DNA of 64,000 bases, from contig NZ_JAPEMT010000003.1 of assembly GCF_026342435.1 (NCBI RefSeq), positions 124,001 to 188,000 of the forward strand, written 5' to 3'. The notes beneath the pieces were generated by a model. That model saw only the letters and a program-made list of their open reading frames with translations. It ran no database searches and was not told the DNA's origin. Made by a program: the position numbers and the translations under genes. The stretch is from Streptomyces sp. NBC_00237 (GTDB lineage Bacteria; Actinomycetota; Actinomycetes; Streptomycetales; Streptomycetaceae). Of this stretch, positions 15,427 through 23,917 are shown piece by piece. The first letter of the stretch is position 1. Each line of letters begins with the position of its first letter.

Positions 15427-18042
15427 TCAGTTCTGGTCCATCTCGCCGGTCTGGCGGTCACTGTAAGTAGCAGGGGCACTCGCTGGAGTCCGGCCAGACA
15501 GTGCTGATCCGCTCTCCAGAAGGCTGATGAGATGTCGTGCCTCATCGAGGAAAGTGACTCCTGCCGGTGAGACGGATAGAGGGCTGGTTCGCGCGATCAC
15601 AGTGAACTCCAGAGTCCGTTCTACGGTGCGCAGTTGGTGGCGCAGGGTGGGCATAGGGACTCCGAGTGCCGCTGCCGCAGTCGTCAGGCTGGAGTGTCCT
15701 GGCATCTGAAGGAGGTTGCGCAACCGCGAGAGGCAGTTTCTTGTCCTGCTGACACGCTGCATTTCAGGCGAGAGCACGACGTTCAGCGGGGCAAAAGGGT
15801 TCGAGCAGAGTCCCTTGGGCCAGCGAGGGATCCCCCAACGTCCTAGTTGCTTCGAAACGCAGTCCTTGTGAACGCCGAGTTCTCGCGCAATATCGCCGCA
15901 ACTGCGCCCCTTCGATGCGTACTCCTTCACCAGCCACTCGCGAGTCACCAAGGCGGGGACGATGGGAGGAATGCCGGAGGTGGAACGGGAGGTGATCTTG
16001 GCCTCGTTGAGGGCTCTCCGGACGGTCGTGTGACTGCATCCTGCAAGCTGCGCAATCTGGCAGGGGGAGATCCTCTGCTCTTGATAGAGCTGCCTCAGTT
16101 TCGGAGGTGAGAGCGGTCCTTGGCGCGGAATGTTGCGGCCTGGGGCAGGTGAGCGTGACACAGACGGGAGGGCGGCACTAATTCCGGTTGCCTCAAGATG
16201 CAGCAGGACATGGTCCTCGCCGATACCCAGGATGGCAGCGATCTCTGTGAGGGTGCGTCCCAGCGTCATCATCTCGGCGAGCTCGACGTTGTTAATGCGA
16301 TCGGGATCTGCGCCCGGGAATTCAACCTCGCTGAGCCAGGAGGATGGTGGCTGCCAGAGCACAGGTTCATCGATGCCGTGGGATCTGAGGTTTTCGGTTG
16401 CCTGCTGGAGGACGAAATCTTTGAGCTCGATGGTGATTTGATGTGCGAGGTTCGCATTCCAGGTTGGGGTTCGGGACGATGTCCCAGGATCGGCGCCGAG
16501 AAGCAGTTTGAGGAGGTGCCACCGCAGTCTCTCAATCTGCACTGGTCCGATTCTCAGACCGCGTCGTCGCGAGTATTCTTGGAATCTATTCAGGTCGAAA
16601 GTGATCGTATTCTCGGAGAAGATGGCCCGTCGGCGGTGATAGTCAATAGGAACCGGGTTAGCATCCAATGCGCGGGCCAACAAGACGATGAGCGAGGCAA
16701 GCTCATCGGATCGCTGTTTCTCAAGTGCTGTGTTGAGCGCGTCCTTGTTGCTGAACGTACGCGGGTTTCCCAGCAGCTGAGCTGCTTGCGGGTAGGTCCA
16801 CATTGTTCCGGGCGTCAAGAGCAGTGTGGCGCATGCCCGGCGCAGTCCCGAAAGCCGAAAGAGTGGGGCAGGCAGTCGGGGCAGTATACGCATGGTCCAA
16901 GCGGGCCAGAGCATCGCAGGCAGTTTGGAGGCCCGACGCTGCACATCTTCTTCGGTAAGGGTCGGCCAAGCCGGGGAGTCTGTGGTGGTGCCGTAACGCA
17001 GACGGGCCGTCCAACTGAGTTCATGGGCCACTGCAACCAGAGCGCGCGAGGTCACCTTTGGGCCGACTGGCGCCCAGTCCGCAAGCCAGGCTGTCGGATG
17101 TTTTGTGCGCTGCCGGTGGGAACGACTACTCGTCATCAACCAGGCGAAGACAGCATCGCTGTCATCGCGTTCACGATGCACTGCAATGTTGGCAATTGCG
17201 GTGCCGACAGCGGCATTATGAGCATCGCCCCCGCCCTGGAGGCTAGGAAATTCAGGCAAGTCGCCTCCGCACTCCGCGAGCACTTCGCGGACAACGGCAG
17301 GAGCCGAATTCAGTGTGCTCCTGATTCCTCGTAGGGCTGAGCGGGCAAGCGCAGACAATTCCAGGCCGCGCTGCAGGGCTGTTTCGTAGTGTTCGCTGCT
17401 TTGGAGGACATCAGAGTTGACTTCCTCCTGGGTGGCAAGAATCGAGGAGCCTCGGGGAAGGGTGGGGGTAGGAGCGTGCGGAAGGTAGAAGCCGCAGCGA
17501 ACAGCACGGGCGGACCCCGTGCCGTAGAGGCAGCTTGCCGCCGGAACTTCCCGCAATCGCCGTCGCCCGTGGACCAGGGGTACTTGCCTGCATTCGGGAC
17601 AGCGGTCGAGCAACAGCACGCCGTGGCGGGTGCAGGCGAACGACCACGGCAGCCGCCAGGTGATCTGCCAGCGTCCTGCGGTTTCATCGAGGCAGCGGGG
17701 ACAGTAGCGGGTCGTGTTGCCGGTGTGCCGCCAGTGCGGTGGCCGGTTGAGACGGCGCGTCGGGCGGTCGAGAGTGACAGCCAGACCGTCCCAGGGCTCG
17801 AGTGTCATCGCCGTGAGACTGTCTGGGCTGAGCCCCGTGCGCTTCGATAGCACTTGCCGTTCATGCTCTGTCAGGCAGCGGACCATGAGGTTGCCGCGGG
17901 CGCCGGGCAGGCCGAGGAAACGTACGAACTGAGGAAATTCTGTCCGCAGCCGACGAGCGTATGCCTCGATCCAACTGTCGAGGGCCTCGCCCTCAACAGG
18001 AGGTACCCAGAGTGGAATCCGCCCGTCCGTCCACTGCGTCAT
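15427..18042 (-). CDS. tniQ: TniQ/TnsD-family target-selection protein, 871 aa
   Basis: An N-terminal TniQ zinc domain is visible: CPRC (114-117), C137 and H140, CPEC (148-151), with the LPWSFACTRHGVLLLDRCPEC pattern of the family. The long C-terminal part contains several HTH-like segments: LTEIAAILGIGEDHV (about 610), CQIAQLAGCSHTTVRRAL (about 670) and CGDIARELGVHKDCVSKQL (about 725). A final LysR-type HTH-like segment (SLTTAAAALGVPMPTLRHQL ... SPAGVTFLDEAR) lies near 800-850. At 871 residues it is TnsD-like rather than short TniQ, which suggests direct recognition of a fixed attachment site, here probably the end of gap. Its ATG overlaps the tnsC stop (ATGA). Confidence 0.9.
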   Translation of the reverse strand: MTQWTDGRIPLWVPPVEGEALDSWIEAYARRLRTEFPQFVRFLGLPGARGNLMVRCLTEHERQVLSKRTGLSPDSLTAMTLEPWDGLAVTLDRPTRRLNRPPHWRHTGNTTRYCPRCLDETAGRWQITWRLPWSFACTRHGVLLLDRCPECRQVPLVHGRRRLREVPAASCLYGTGSARAVRCGFYLPHAPTPTLPRGSSILATQEEVNSDVLQSSEHYETALQRGLELSALARSALRGIRSTLNSAPAVVREVLAECGGDLPEFPSLQGGGDAHNAAVGTAIANIAVHRERDDSDAVFAWLMTSSRSHRQRTKHPTAWLADWAPVGPKVTSRALVAVAHELSWTARLRYGTTTDSPAWPTLTEEDVQRRASKLPAMLWPAWTMRILPRLPAPLFRLSGLRRACATLLLTPGTMWTYPQAAQLLGNPRTFSNKDALNTALEKQRSDELASLIVLLARALDANPVPIDYHRRRAIFSENTITFDLNRFQEYSRRRGLRIGPVQIERLRWHLLKLLLGADPGTSSRTPTWNANLAHQITIELKDFVLQQATENLRSHGIDEPVLWQPPSSWLSEVEFPGADPDRINNVELAEMMTLGRTLTEIAAILGIGEDHVLLHLEATGISAALPSVSRSPAPGRNIPRQGPLSPPKLRQLYQEQRISPCQIAQLAGCSHTTVRRALNEAKITSRSTSGIPPIVPALVTREWLVKEYASKGRSCGDIARELGVHKDCVSKQLGRWGIPRWPKGLCSNPFAPLNVVLSPEMQRVSRTRNCLSRLRNLLQMPGHSSLTTAAAALGVPMPTLRHQLRTVERTLEFTVIARTSPLSVSPAGVTFLDEARHLISLLESGSALSGRTPASAPATYSDRQTGEMDQN

Positions 18043-19175
18043 GCCGTCTGCCTGCGGTGGTCGGGCGGCTCGCTGGGGTGGCTGGTGAGCAGGCCGGCCT
18101 CGATGGCGGCTTCGAGTTCCTGGCGGGCCTCCTCTGCGGCGGCGTCGTTCTTCACGTGGTCCATCAGATCTTTGTCGAGGCGTTCGTGCCCGGTGCGGAT
18201 CGCCCGCAGACAGCCTCGGTTGATCAATGACATCAGGGAGGCGAAGTGTCCGGTGGATCGGGCATAGAGGTAGTCGGACAGGTCCCGGGCGAGCATGCCG
18301 GGGTATTTATCGGCCAGGACGAGTTGCTTCTCGATCGTCTTGAGTAGGGTTCGCCACTGTCGGCGTCCCTCCTCGTCGTCGATCTGGAAAGGGAGAAGCG
18401 TGAGGGATGTAGTGCGGCGTCCGAACTGGGCGAGTTCGTTCTTCTTCCCGGAAGAGCCTTCGTGAAGGATCCCTCGTTGCCGGACCCCGACGCCAACATA
18501 GATCAGGGTAACGGGGAAGACGTTCGCCAGGTGCTTCAACTGGTTAGACATTCGCACCGAGTTGGTATTCGCACCGGCAAGGAAATGGATATCGTCGATG
18601 ATGAAAGCGACGGTCCTCAGGGACAGCACAGCGTCCACTGCGCGCTCGGCCAGGGTGTCGGCGTCTCCGGTGGCCGGCAGTTCGTAGAAGCGACAGATCG
18701 CGGCGTTCAGGCCGCGGATTTGGGTGTTCCCGCTCAGCGCGATGTAGATGACCGGGACCCTGCGGTGTCCACTGGGGGTGGTCTCTCCTCGCAAGGTGAT
18801 CTGATTGCGGAACAGCTTCCGGCCGTATGCGCGGACCGCAGTGCTCTTTCCGAGTCCGGGGTAGGCGTCCAGCAATGCAGCTGGTTTCGTCTTGTCCCCG
18901 TCCTGCCGGTTCGCCTCAATGATCTCGTCTAATTCGTCGTGCAGTTGGAGGAGTTGCGGAGTTTCGATTGGCCCGATGTTGGCGTGCCAGACCGCCCGGT
19001 TGTCGTTGTGCCTCAAGAGCGCTCGCGGCGAGAGGTCGGCCAGTTGGGCCCTGGTGTACTGCTCTGGCTGGGCCCGGTCCGGCCCGTTGACCTCCTGCAG
19101 CCAGCCCGGCAGTCGAGTGGGGCTGTATTGGCGGTCATCGCCCTCGAACGGCTCGGCGCCGTTCCGCGCGTTCAA
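18039..19175 (-). CDS. tnsC: TnsC/TniB-family AAA+ ATPase
   Basis: 378 residues. Walker A LDAYPGLGKSTA (about 103-113), Walker B VAFIIDDIHFL (about 189-199), a sensor-1-like region LIYVGVGVRQRG, then a C-terminal DYLYARSTGHFASLMSLIN helical part, as in TniB/TnsC proteins that have an AAA_22-type core. It links target selection (TniQ) to the transposase and provides target immunity in Tn7. The start is TTG at 19175, overlapping the tnsB stop by 4 bp (TTGA). A later start would lose the N-terminal region probably used to contact TnsB or TniQ. Confidence 0.9.
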   Translation of the reverse strand: MNARNGAEPFEGDDRQYSPTRLPGWLQEVNGPDRAQPEQYTRAQLADLSPRALLRHNDNRAVWHANIGPIETPQLLQLHDELDEIIEANRQDGDKTKPAALLDAYPGLGKSTAVRAYGRKLFRNQITLRGETTPSGHRRVPVIYIALSGNTQIRGLNAAICRFYELPATGDADTLAERAVDAVLSLRTVAFIIDDIHFLAGANTNSVRMSNQLKHLANVFPVTLIYVGVGVRQRGILHEGSSGKKNELAQFGRRTTSLTLLPFQIDDEEGRRQWRTLLKTIEKQLVLADKYPGMLARDLSDYLYARSTGHFASLMSLINRGCLRAIRTGHERLDKDLMDHVKNDAAAEEARQELEAAIEAGLLTSHPSEPPDHRRQTA

Positions 19176-21361
19176 CGGCTGTCCCAGACGTCAGCGTAAT
19201 AGTCGTCCTCATCCATGGGAGCGGACTCGTCGCCGGGGAAAGCGGCGTCGCACTCCTCGTCCTCGTCGTCGTCCCCGCCGAGATCCTCGTTCTCCGCTTC
19301 GACGGTGTTCAGGTCAAGGTCGCCGGGCTCGTCTCCTGCTGTAATACGGGCGGACGAACTCAGGGCGGCAATACGTTGCACCGACGGCAGCGAGACGACC
19401 TCGTCCTTGGCGTCCCGCGGTTCGTCGTCCTCGCCCACCAGCCGTAGCCGTTCCTGGGACAGGCGCAGGGCCATCCGTCGCTCGGTGCGGTCTGTGGCCA
19501 GTCCGACGCCCCACCGTTCGAGAAGTTCGACCAGCGCGCGTTTGGTGTCCGGGAAACGGTGCGTCTTTTTGGCAAGCTGGCGAGCGTAGACCAGCGCTTC
19601 CCGGCTGAACGGGCCGTCCAGTGCGGCTGCATGTTCCCAGTCGAGCGTGTGCCACTTCTGCGTCTCGGGGTCTTGGAAGTACACCTTCCGCATATCTCCG
19701 CGGTCCACTGCGATCGGCCACTTGCCCGCATTCACCCCACGAAACGGACTGGGCCGATTGCGGTGGCCATTCAGCCCGTCCCCGTTGTAACGCATCCCTT
19801 CGATCTCGACACCGTAGTGGTGGATCGGGACACGTTCTTCCTCCAGGAACTCCAGGGCCAGATTGGGGCGGGCCGGGATTCTCAACGGGCCCGCCCGAGT
19901 GACTCCGTGCTCGAACATGTCCAGCGGACTGAGCTGAAGCCCAGGGACCTCCGGAATCCGCAGGCCGCGGTGGTGGCGCCGGTGATACACCAGAGTGATC
20001 CACTCACGGATAATCGCTTCGAGTTCATCGATGAAGAAGAACGCCTCGTCCTCGACCTGCTCACCACGGCTATGCACGTCCGAGCCCTTGTAGCCGGGCA
20101 ACGCAGCCAGCACTCCCTGGTTGAGAGTCCGGAACCAGCGCTCGATCGGCTTGTCGGTCGGTGTCTTTGGCCGCGCCGGCTGCAGCGAGATGTCCAGCTT
20201 CGCGCAGACGCTCTCGATGTGGTTCGACAGATATACCTTGCCGTGGTCATAGATGATTGTCTCGGCCGCGACAGTGGGCAGCAATGGCTGCCCGTCCCGG
20301 TCGACCAGCTTGTCAGCATCGACCACCACGGTGGAGGGAACCCCGCAGTACGGAAGCGGCTCACCCCCGCCATCCGAAACTTCCCGCGGACGAACCGTCT
20401 CGAACAACACCCCCGCCACGTCCGTCGACTTCGTCGACACCGGGGTGAGTCGGAGCCCGGTGATGCACCGGCTATAGAGATCCATGGCGACCGTGAGTTC
20501 ACACCGCACCCACCGGCAGGTCACCGGCTCCATCGCGAAGACATCCAGGCAATTGGTGTCCAACACCACATACTCGCCCGGTCGTGTAGCCCGCAGCCGA
20601 CCGTAAGTCCCCTTCGGGCCGTCCGCGATCGACCTCTTCCCCTTCGTGCTGCCTTCGAAAGCGTTCGTGCCTTTGGTAAGCACCCGCAGTGCCTCGTAGC
20701 CCGTCGTGCGAGCCGGAAGCGGGACTGTGCCTTCCCCGTACTCCTTGACCAAACGCTCCTCGACCTCGATCAGGATCAGGCTCCTCACCGGCCGGGAGGA
20801 CTTCTCATGACCCTTCAAAACTGACCGGGTCTTCTCCAGCCACCGAGGATCGACCTTGTCAAGCACGCTCTTTTGGAGGCGGTCGCGAACCAGGCCGGCC
20901 GGGCCGGAGCTATTCACCTGACGCACCCAGTTGCGGATCGTGGTTTCGGAAACTCCCAGTTCTGCCGCCTTGGCCGCGTACCGATGCATCTTCGGGGTTC
21001 CGGGCGCGTAGTCGGGTCGTGGTTCGCCCGGCAGAGCCAGTTCCTCGCTGCCGAGTTGATAGCCGGTGCGAACCTCCTGGACATGTCGGAACTGCAGGGT
21101 CAGCTCGCCGTCATCTTTGTCGCTGAGACCACTCAGGGCAGCCGCGTCAGCAAGTTCGCCCTGCGGGGCCGGAGTAAGAATCTCAGTGGTGGGATGCGTC
21201 AACAGCACAGAGATGTCGACCTGCCGCCACTTCGGGACACCGACGCCTGAAGATGCCGGCTGGAGGAGAATCCGGCGGCCCTCAACCTCGGCGACCGTGA
21301 ACTGTTCACCGTCGAAGCTGATCGGTAACCCTGGCCTCAAGGGCGTCGTCCACGTGCTCAT
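19172..21361 (-). CDS. tnsB: TnsB/TniA-family DDE transposase
   Basis: 729 residues from ATG 21361, whose ATGA overlaps the tnsA stop. An N-terminal HTH region (AAELGVSETTIRNWVRQV, about 140-160) is followed by an integrase-core catalytic domain: D in EYVVLDTNCLD (about 267), D in IIYDHGKVYLSNH (about 371) and E in DKPIERWFRTLN 35 residues later. This is the DDE triad of the Mu/Tn7/Tn5053 group. A Mu-C-like beta-barrel region and an acidic C-terminal tail (DLNTVEAENEDLGGDDDEDEE), likely for TnsC contact, complete it. It cuts and joins the 3' ends at TTGACA-containing terminal sites. Confidence 0.93.
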   Translation of the reverse strand: MSTWTTPLRPGLPISFDGEQFTVAEVEGRRILLQPASSGVGVPKWRQVDISVLLTHPTTEILTPAPQGELADAAALSGLSDKDDGELTLQFRHVQEVRTGYQLGSEELALPGEPRPDYAPGTPKMHRYAAKAAELGVSETTIRNWVRQVNSSGPAGLVRDRLQKSVLDKVDPRWLEKTRSVLKGHEKSSRPVRSLILIEVEERLVKEYGEGTVPLPARTTGYEALRVLTKGTNAFEGSTKGKRSIADGPKGTYGRLRATRPGEYVVLDTNCLDVFAMEPVTCRWVRCELTVAMDLYSRCITGLRLTPVSTKSTDVAGVLFETVRPREVSDGGGEPLPYCGVPSTVVVDADKLVDRDGQPLLPTVAAETIIYDHGKVYLSNHIESVCAKLDISLQPARPKTPTDKPIERWFRTLNQGVLAALPGYKGSDVHSRGEQVEDEAFFFIDELEAIIREWITLVYHRRHHRGLRIPEVPGLQLSPLDMFEHGVTRAGPLRIPARPNLALEFLEEERVPIHHYGVEIEGMRYNGDGLNGHRNRPSPFRGVNAGKWPIAVDRGDMRKVYFQDPETQKWHTLDWEHAAALDGPFSREALVYARQLAKKTHRFPDTKRALVELLERWGVGLATDRTERRMALRLSQERLRLVGEDDEPRDAKDEVVSLPSVQRIAALSSSARITAGDEPGDLDLNTVEAENEDLGGDDDEDEECDAAFPGDESAPMDEDDYYADVWDSR

Positions 21362-22110
21362 GGGCACCTCCGCAGCACCGACTCGCCCGACAACGGACGC
21401 GACAGATCTGTCGTCAACCGCCCAGACCACAACAGAGCCATGACTGCGGGCCTCACCTCCTCGGTGGGCCTCCCTTGGGCTAACTGGCGCTCAGCCAAGG
21501 CGAGTTCCTCGCCGTCGACCAGCCGTTGCCATGCCTGCTCTGTCTCGGTTTCGGGCACCACACCGGGACGCCGATAGGCAGCCAGGAAGCGCACGTTCTC
21601 CAGCAGCACCCGAACCGCCCCGGACCAGATTTCGTAGTCCCAGCCGTGTTGTCGGAACAGCTCGCCAGGCCATGCCAGGGCCTCCACGATCTTCGGATCC
21701 TTCAAGCGGCTCGCCGGCTTGACGTTCACCACTCGCACGGTCCCCGAACGCATGACCAGCAGAAAGTCCGGAACATGGTGGCGAGTCCGGTCACCGACCC
21801 GGGCCGCCAGCCGACACGGCTGTGCATAGATCCCTCGGACTTCCGGATCGAAGTCCGCAAGCAGCAACCGGGCCAGCTCCAGGCGGCTCTCATAGAGCAC
21901 GTGCCCACCCGTCGTCGCCGATGAGTACTTGCCCGAGTAGTGGGCCATTCCGTGGACCGAGCGAACAGCCCGCCACGGCTTGGACTCGGCAAAATCGGTC
22001 AATCTGAGCTGTCGGACCGGGACTTCGCGTACCAGTCCATCGTCGTACCGGATCGAGACCGAAGGAACTTTTCGCGTACGACGGGCACCGCCCGCTCTCC
22101 GCACTGCCAT
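21358..22110 (-). CDS. tnsA: TnsA-family endonuclease
   Basis: 250 residues from ATG 22110. The nuclease core has E in HVLYESRLELA (E74), D in HHVPDFLLVM (D115) and K in VRVVNVKPAS (K131). These positions parallel E63, D114 and K132 of Tn7 TnsA. It should make the 5' strand cuts that convert TnsB replicative chemistry into cut-and-paste. The C-terminal region (WQRLVDGEELALAERQLAQG) fits the TnsA C-terminal HTH domain. The start is chosen because the upstream in-frame sequence runs into the terminal repeats. Confidence 0.9.
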   Translation of the reverse strand: MAVRRAGGARRTRKVPSVSIRYDDGLVREVPVRQLRLTDFAESKPWRAVRSVHGMAHYSGKYSSATTGGHVLYESRLELARLLLADFDPEVRGIYAQPCRLAARVGDRTRHHVPDFLLVMRSGTVRVVNVKPASRLKDPKIVEALAWPGELFRQHGWDYEIWSGAVRVLLENVRFLAAYRRPGVVPETETEQAWQRLVDGEELALAERQLAQGRPTEEVRPAVMALLWSGRLTTDLSRPLSGESVLRRCP

Positions 22111-22194
22111 GCTTGAGACAGTACGGAGAGCGGGGGTTGCAGATTCGCGGCGATCGAAAAAGGCCCAGAGAGGACCGCTACTGAACGTAGCCGT

Positions 22195-22251
22195 TGTCAA
22201 TGGAACCGCGGATTTGCCAATCCGGTGTCAATGAAGCGCCTTCACTGTCAA
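22195..22251 (-). repeat. Three TnsB-type TTGACA sites in the right end
   Basis: Reading inward on the minus strand, TTGACA begins at 22251, 22231 and 22200, in the contexts TTCGTTGACAGTG, TTCATTGACACCG and TCCATTGACAACG. Closely spaced sites at the tnsA-proximal end match the Tn7-R pattern. They resemble -35 boxes, and one may also serve the tns promoter. Confidence 0.75.
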
Positions 22252-22270
22252 CGAAGTCGCGGATCCTAGA
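22242..22270 (-). repeat. Right terminal inverted repeat of the Tn7-like element
   Basis: Inward sequence begins TCTAGGATCC and reaches TTGACAGTG at the same distance (19 nt) as on the left. The second base is C rather than the G of the left end, so the outermost triplet is TCT rather than TGT. Confidence 0.8.
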
Positions 22271-22275
22271 AGGTG
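22271..22275. other. Target-site duplication, right copy (AGGTG)
   Basis: Identical to 15333-15337. It lies 2 bp from the stop codon of gap (plus-strand TCA at 22278-22280). Confidence 0.85.
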
Positions 22276-22277
22276 CG

Positions 22278-23726
22278 TCAGGCGACCGGCGCCGGGAAGG
22301 TCGGGTACTCGACGCCCGAGACGTGCTGGACGACCCGGATGACCTGGCAGGAGTAGCCGAACTCGTTGTCGTACCAGAGGTAGAGGATCGCGTCGTCGCC
22401 CTCGACCTTCAGCGCGCCCGCGTCGATGATCGACGAGTGGCGCGAGCCGACGAAGTCGCTGGAGACCGCGTCCGGCGCGCTGATGAAGTCGATCTGGCGC
22501 TTCAGCGGCGAGTTCAGGGACACGTCGCGCAGGTGGTCGAGGACCTCCTCGCGGGTGGTCTCGCGGGCGAGGCGCAGGTTGAGGATCGCGATCGAGACGT
22601 TCGGGACCGGAACGCGGATCGAGGAGCCGGTGATCCGGGCCTTCAGGTCCGGGAGCGCCTTCGCGACGGCGGACGCCGCGCCCGTCTCCGTGATGACCAT
22701 GTTGAGCGGCGCGGACCGGCCGCGGCGGTCGGAGCCGTGGTAGTTGTCCAGCAGGTTCTGGTCGTTGGTGAAGGAGTGGACGGTCTCGACGTGACCGCGC
22801 AGCACGCCGTACTCGTCGGCCATGGCCTTCAGCGGCGGCACGATCGCGTTGGTGGTGCAGGACGCGCAGGAGATGATCTGGTCGTCCGGCTTGATGGTGT
22901 CGTGGTTGACGCCGTGCACGATGTTCGGGACGTCGCCCTTGCCGGGGGCGGTCAGGACGACCTTGGAGATGCCCGGACGCAGGTGGTTCGACAGGCCCTC
23001 GCGGTCGCGCCAGCGGCCGGTGTTGTCGATGAGGATGGCGTCCTTGATGCCGTACTCCGTGTAGTCGACCAGGGTCGGGTCGTCGGAGTAGATCACTTTG
23101 ATCACGTTGCCGTTGGCGATGATCGTGTCGTTGTCCTCGTCGACGGTGATCGTGCCCTGGAACTGGCCGTGGATCGAGTCGCGGCGCAGCAGCGAGGCGC
23201 GCTTCACGATGTCCTGGCCCTTGCCCTTGCGGACGACGATGGCGCGCAGCCGCAGACCGTTGCCCGAACCGGCCTTCTCGATGAGGAGGCGGGCCAGCAG
23301 GCGTCCGATGCGGCCGAAGCCGTACAGCACGACGTCGCGGGACTCGCAGCGCTCGATCTTGTTCGCACCGGTCGCACCGGCGACGGCCTCGGCGGTGAAC
23401 TCCTCGACCGACAGACCTCGGTCGTCGGCGCGGTGCGCCTCGGCGAGCAGGCCGATGTCGATCTGCGAGGGGCCCAGGTCGAGGGTGGTCAGCGCCTGGA
23501 GGAAGGGCAGGGTCTCGGTGATCGAGAGCTCCTCGCCTGCTATCTGGCGGGCGAACCGGTGGGTCTTGAGAATGCTCACCACCGACTTGTTCACCAGGGA
23601 GCGGCTGTGGATCAGGACCGTGACGTCACGCTCCCGGTGCAGCTTCCCGATCACGGGGATCATCGACTCCGCGATCTCCTCGCGGTGCTTCCAGTGGGTG
23701 AACGAGTCGTCGTTGACAGCAGTCAC
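22278..23726 (-). CDS. gap: Glyceraldehyde-3-phosphate dehydrogenase, long (482 aa) type
   Basis: The NAD(P)-binding start VVLYGFGRIGRLLARLL is preceded by a ~125-residue N-terminal extension, typical of the long actinobacterial GAPDH class (as in Corynebacterium GapB). The active-site Cys is in IISCASCTTNAI; the C-terminal signature WYDNEFGYSCQVIRV is intact. It interconverts glyceraldehyde-3-phosphate and 1,3-bisphosphoglycerate; long forms are often linked to gluconeogenesis. GTG at 23726 is preceded by AGAAGAAG. The C-terminus FPAPVA is undamaged: the Tn7-like element lies just beyond the stop and has separated the gene from its hairpin terminator. Confidence 0.95.
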   Translation of the reverse strand: MTAVNDDSFTHWKHREEIAESMIPVIGKLHRERDVTVLIHSRSLVNKSVVSILKTHRFARQIAGEELSITETLPFLQALTTLDLGPSQIDIGLLAEAHRADDRGLSVEEFTAEAVAGATGANKIERCESRDVVLYGFGRIGRLLARLLIEKAGSGNGLRLRAIVVRKGKGQDIVKRASLLRRDSIHGQFQGTITVDEDNDTIIANGNVIKVIYSDDPTLVDYTEYGIKDAILIDNTGRWRDREGLSNHLRPGISKVVLTAPGKGDVPNIVHGVNHDTIKPDDQIISCASCTTNAIVPPLKAMADEYGVLRGHVETVHSFTNDQNLLDNYHGSDRRGRSAPLNMVITETGAASAVAKALPDLKARITGSSIRVPVPNVSIAILNLRLARETTREEVLDHLRDVSLNSPLKRQIDFISAPDAVSSDFVGSRHSSIIDAGALKVEGDDAILYLWYDNEFGYSCQVIRVVQHVSGVEYPTFPAPVA

Positions 23727-23917
23727 AGGCTTCTTCTCTTTCGAGCTAGGCGGTGCTCATATGCTAACCCTCCGGTTTTTGGATCACGCACGAGGTGCCT
23801 GGTGAGGGGCGGGCAGGAGGAAAACGGGGTGGCCGCCACGACAGCGAGAGAGGACCACTGAGACGCGGCACGGGAACGGATGTGCGAACCGCCCACCCCT
23901 TTTGGCAGGGTGGGGGC

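Larger units (their letters stand above)
15338..22270 (-). mobile_element. Tn7-like transposon, 6,933 bp, tnsA-tnsB-tnsC-tniQ only
   Basis: Four transposition genes fill the element in Tn7 order, each overlapping the next by 4 bp, all on the minus strand. Both ends can be set to the base. Inward from each terminus there are exactly 19 nt before TTGACA: TGTAGGTTTCCCATGATCA on the left and TCTAGGATCCGCGACTTCG on the right, flanked by identical AGGTG. The G+C content and third-position bias are visibly lower than in flanking genes, consistent with recent transfer. Between the ends and the genes only 89 bp (left) and 160 bp (right) remain, so there is no cargo. The tnsA-proximal end faces the 3' end of gap, as Tn7-R faces glmS. 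Confidence 0.92.

Noticed and set aside
22195..22251. TTGACA boxes as ordinary -35 promoter elements
   Set aside because: They recur three times and match the left end at the same distance from the terminus, so transposase binding explains them better; a dual role remains possible, as no convincing -10 follows.
15338..22270. CRISPR-associated transposon (CAST)
   Set aside because: No Cas12k, Cascade genes or repeat array lie within the element ends; target choice must rest on TniQ alone.
22194..23861. Long plus-strand frame antisense to gap
   Set aside because: The Asp/Val/Arg-rich product is the typical antisense translation of a GC-rich coding region; gap on the other strand is unmistakable.
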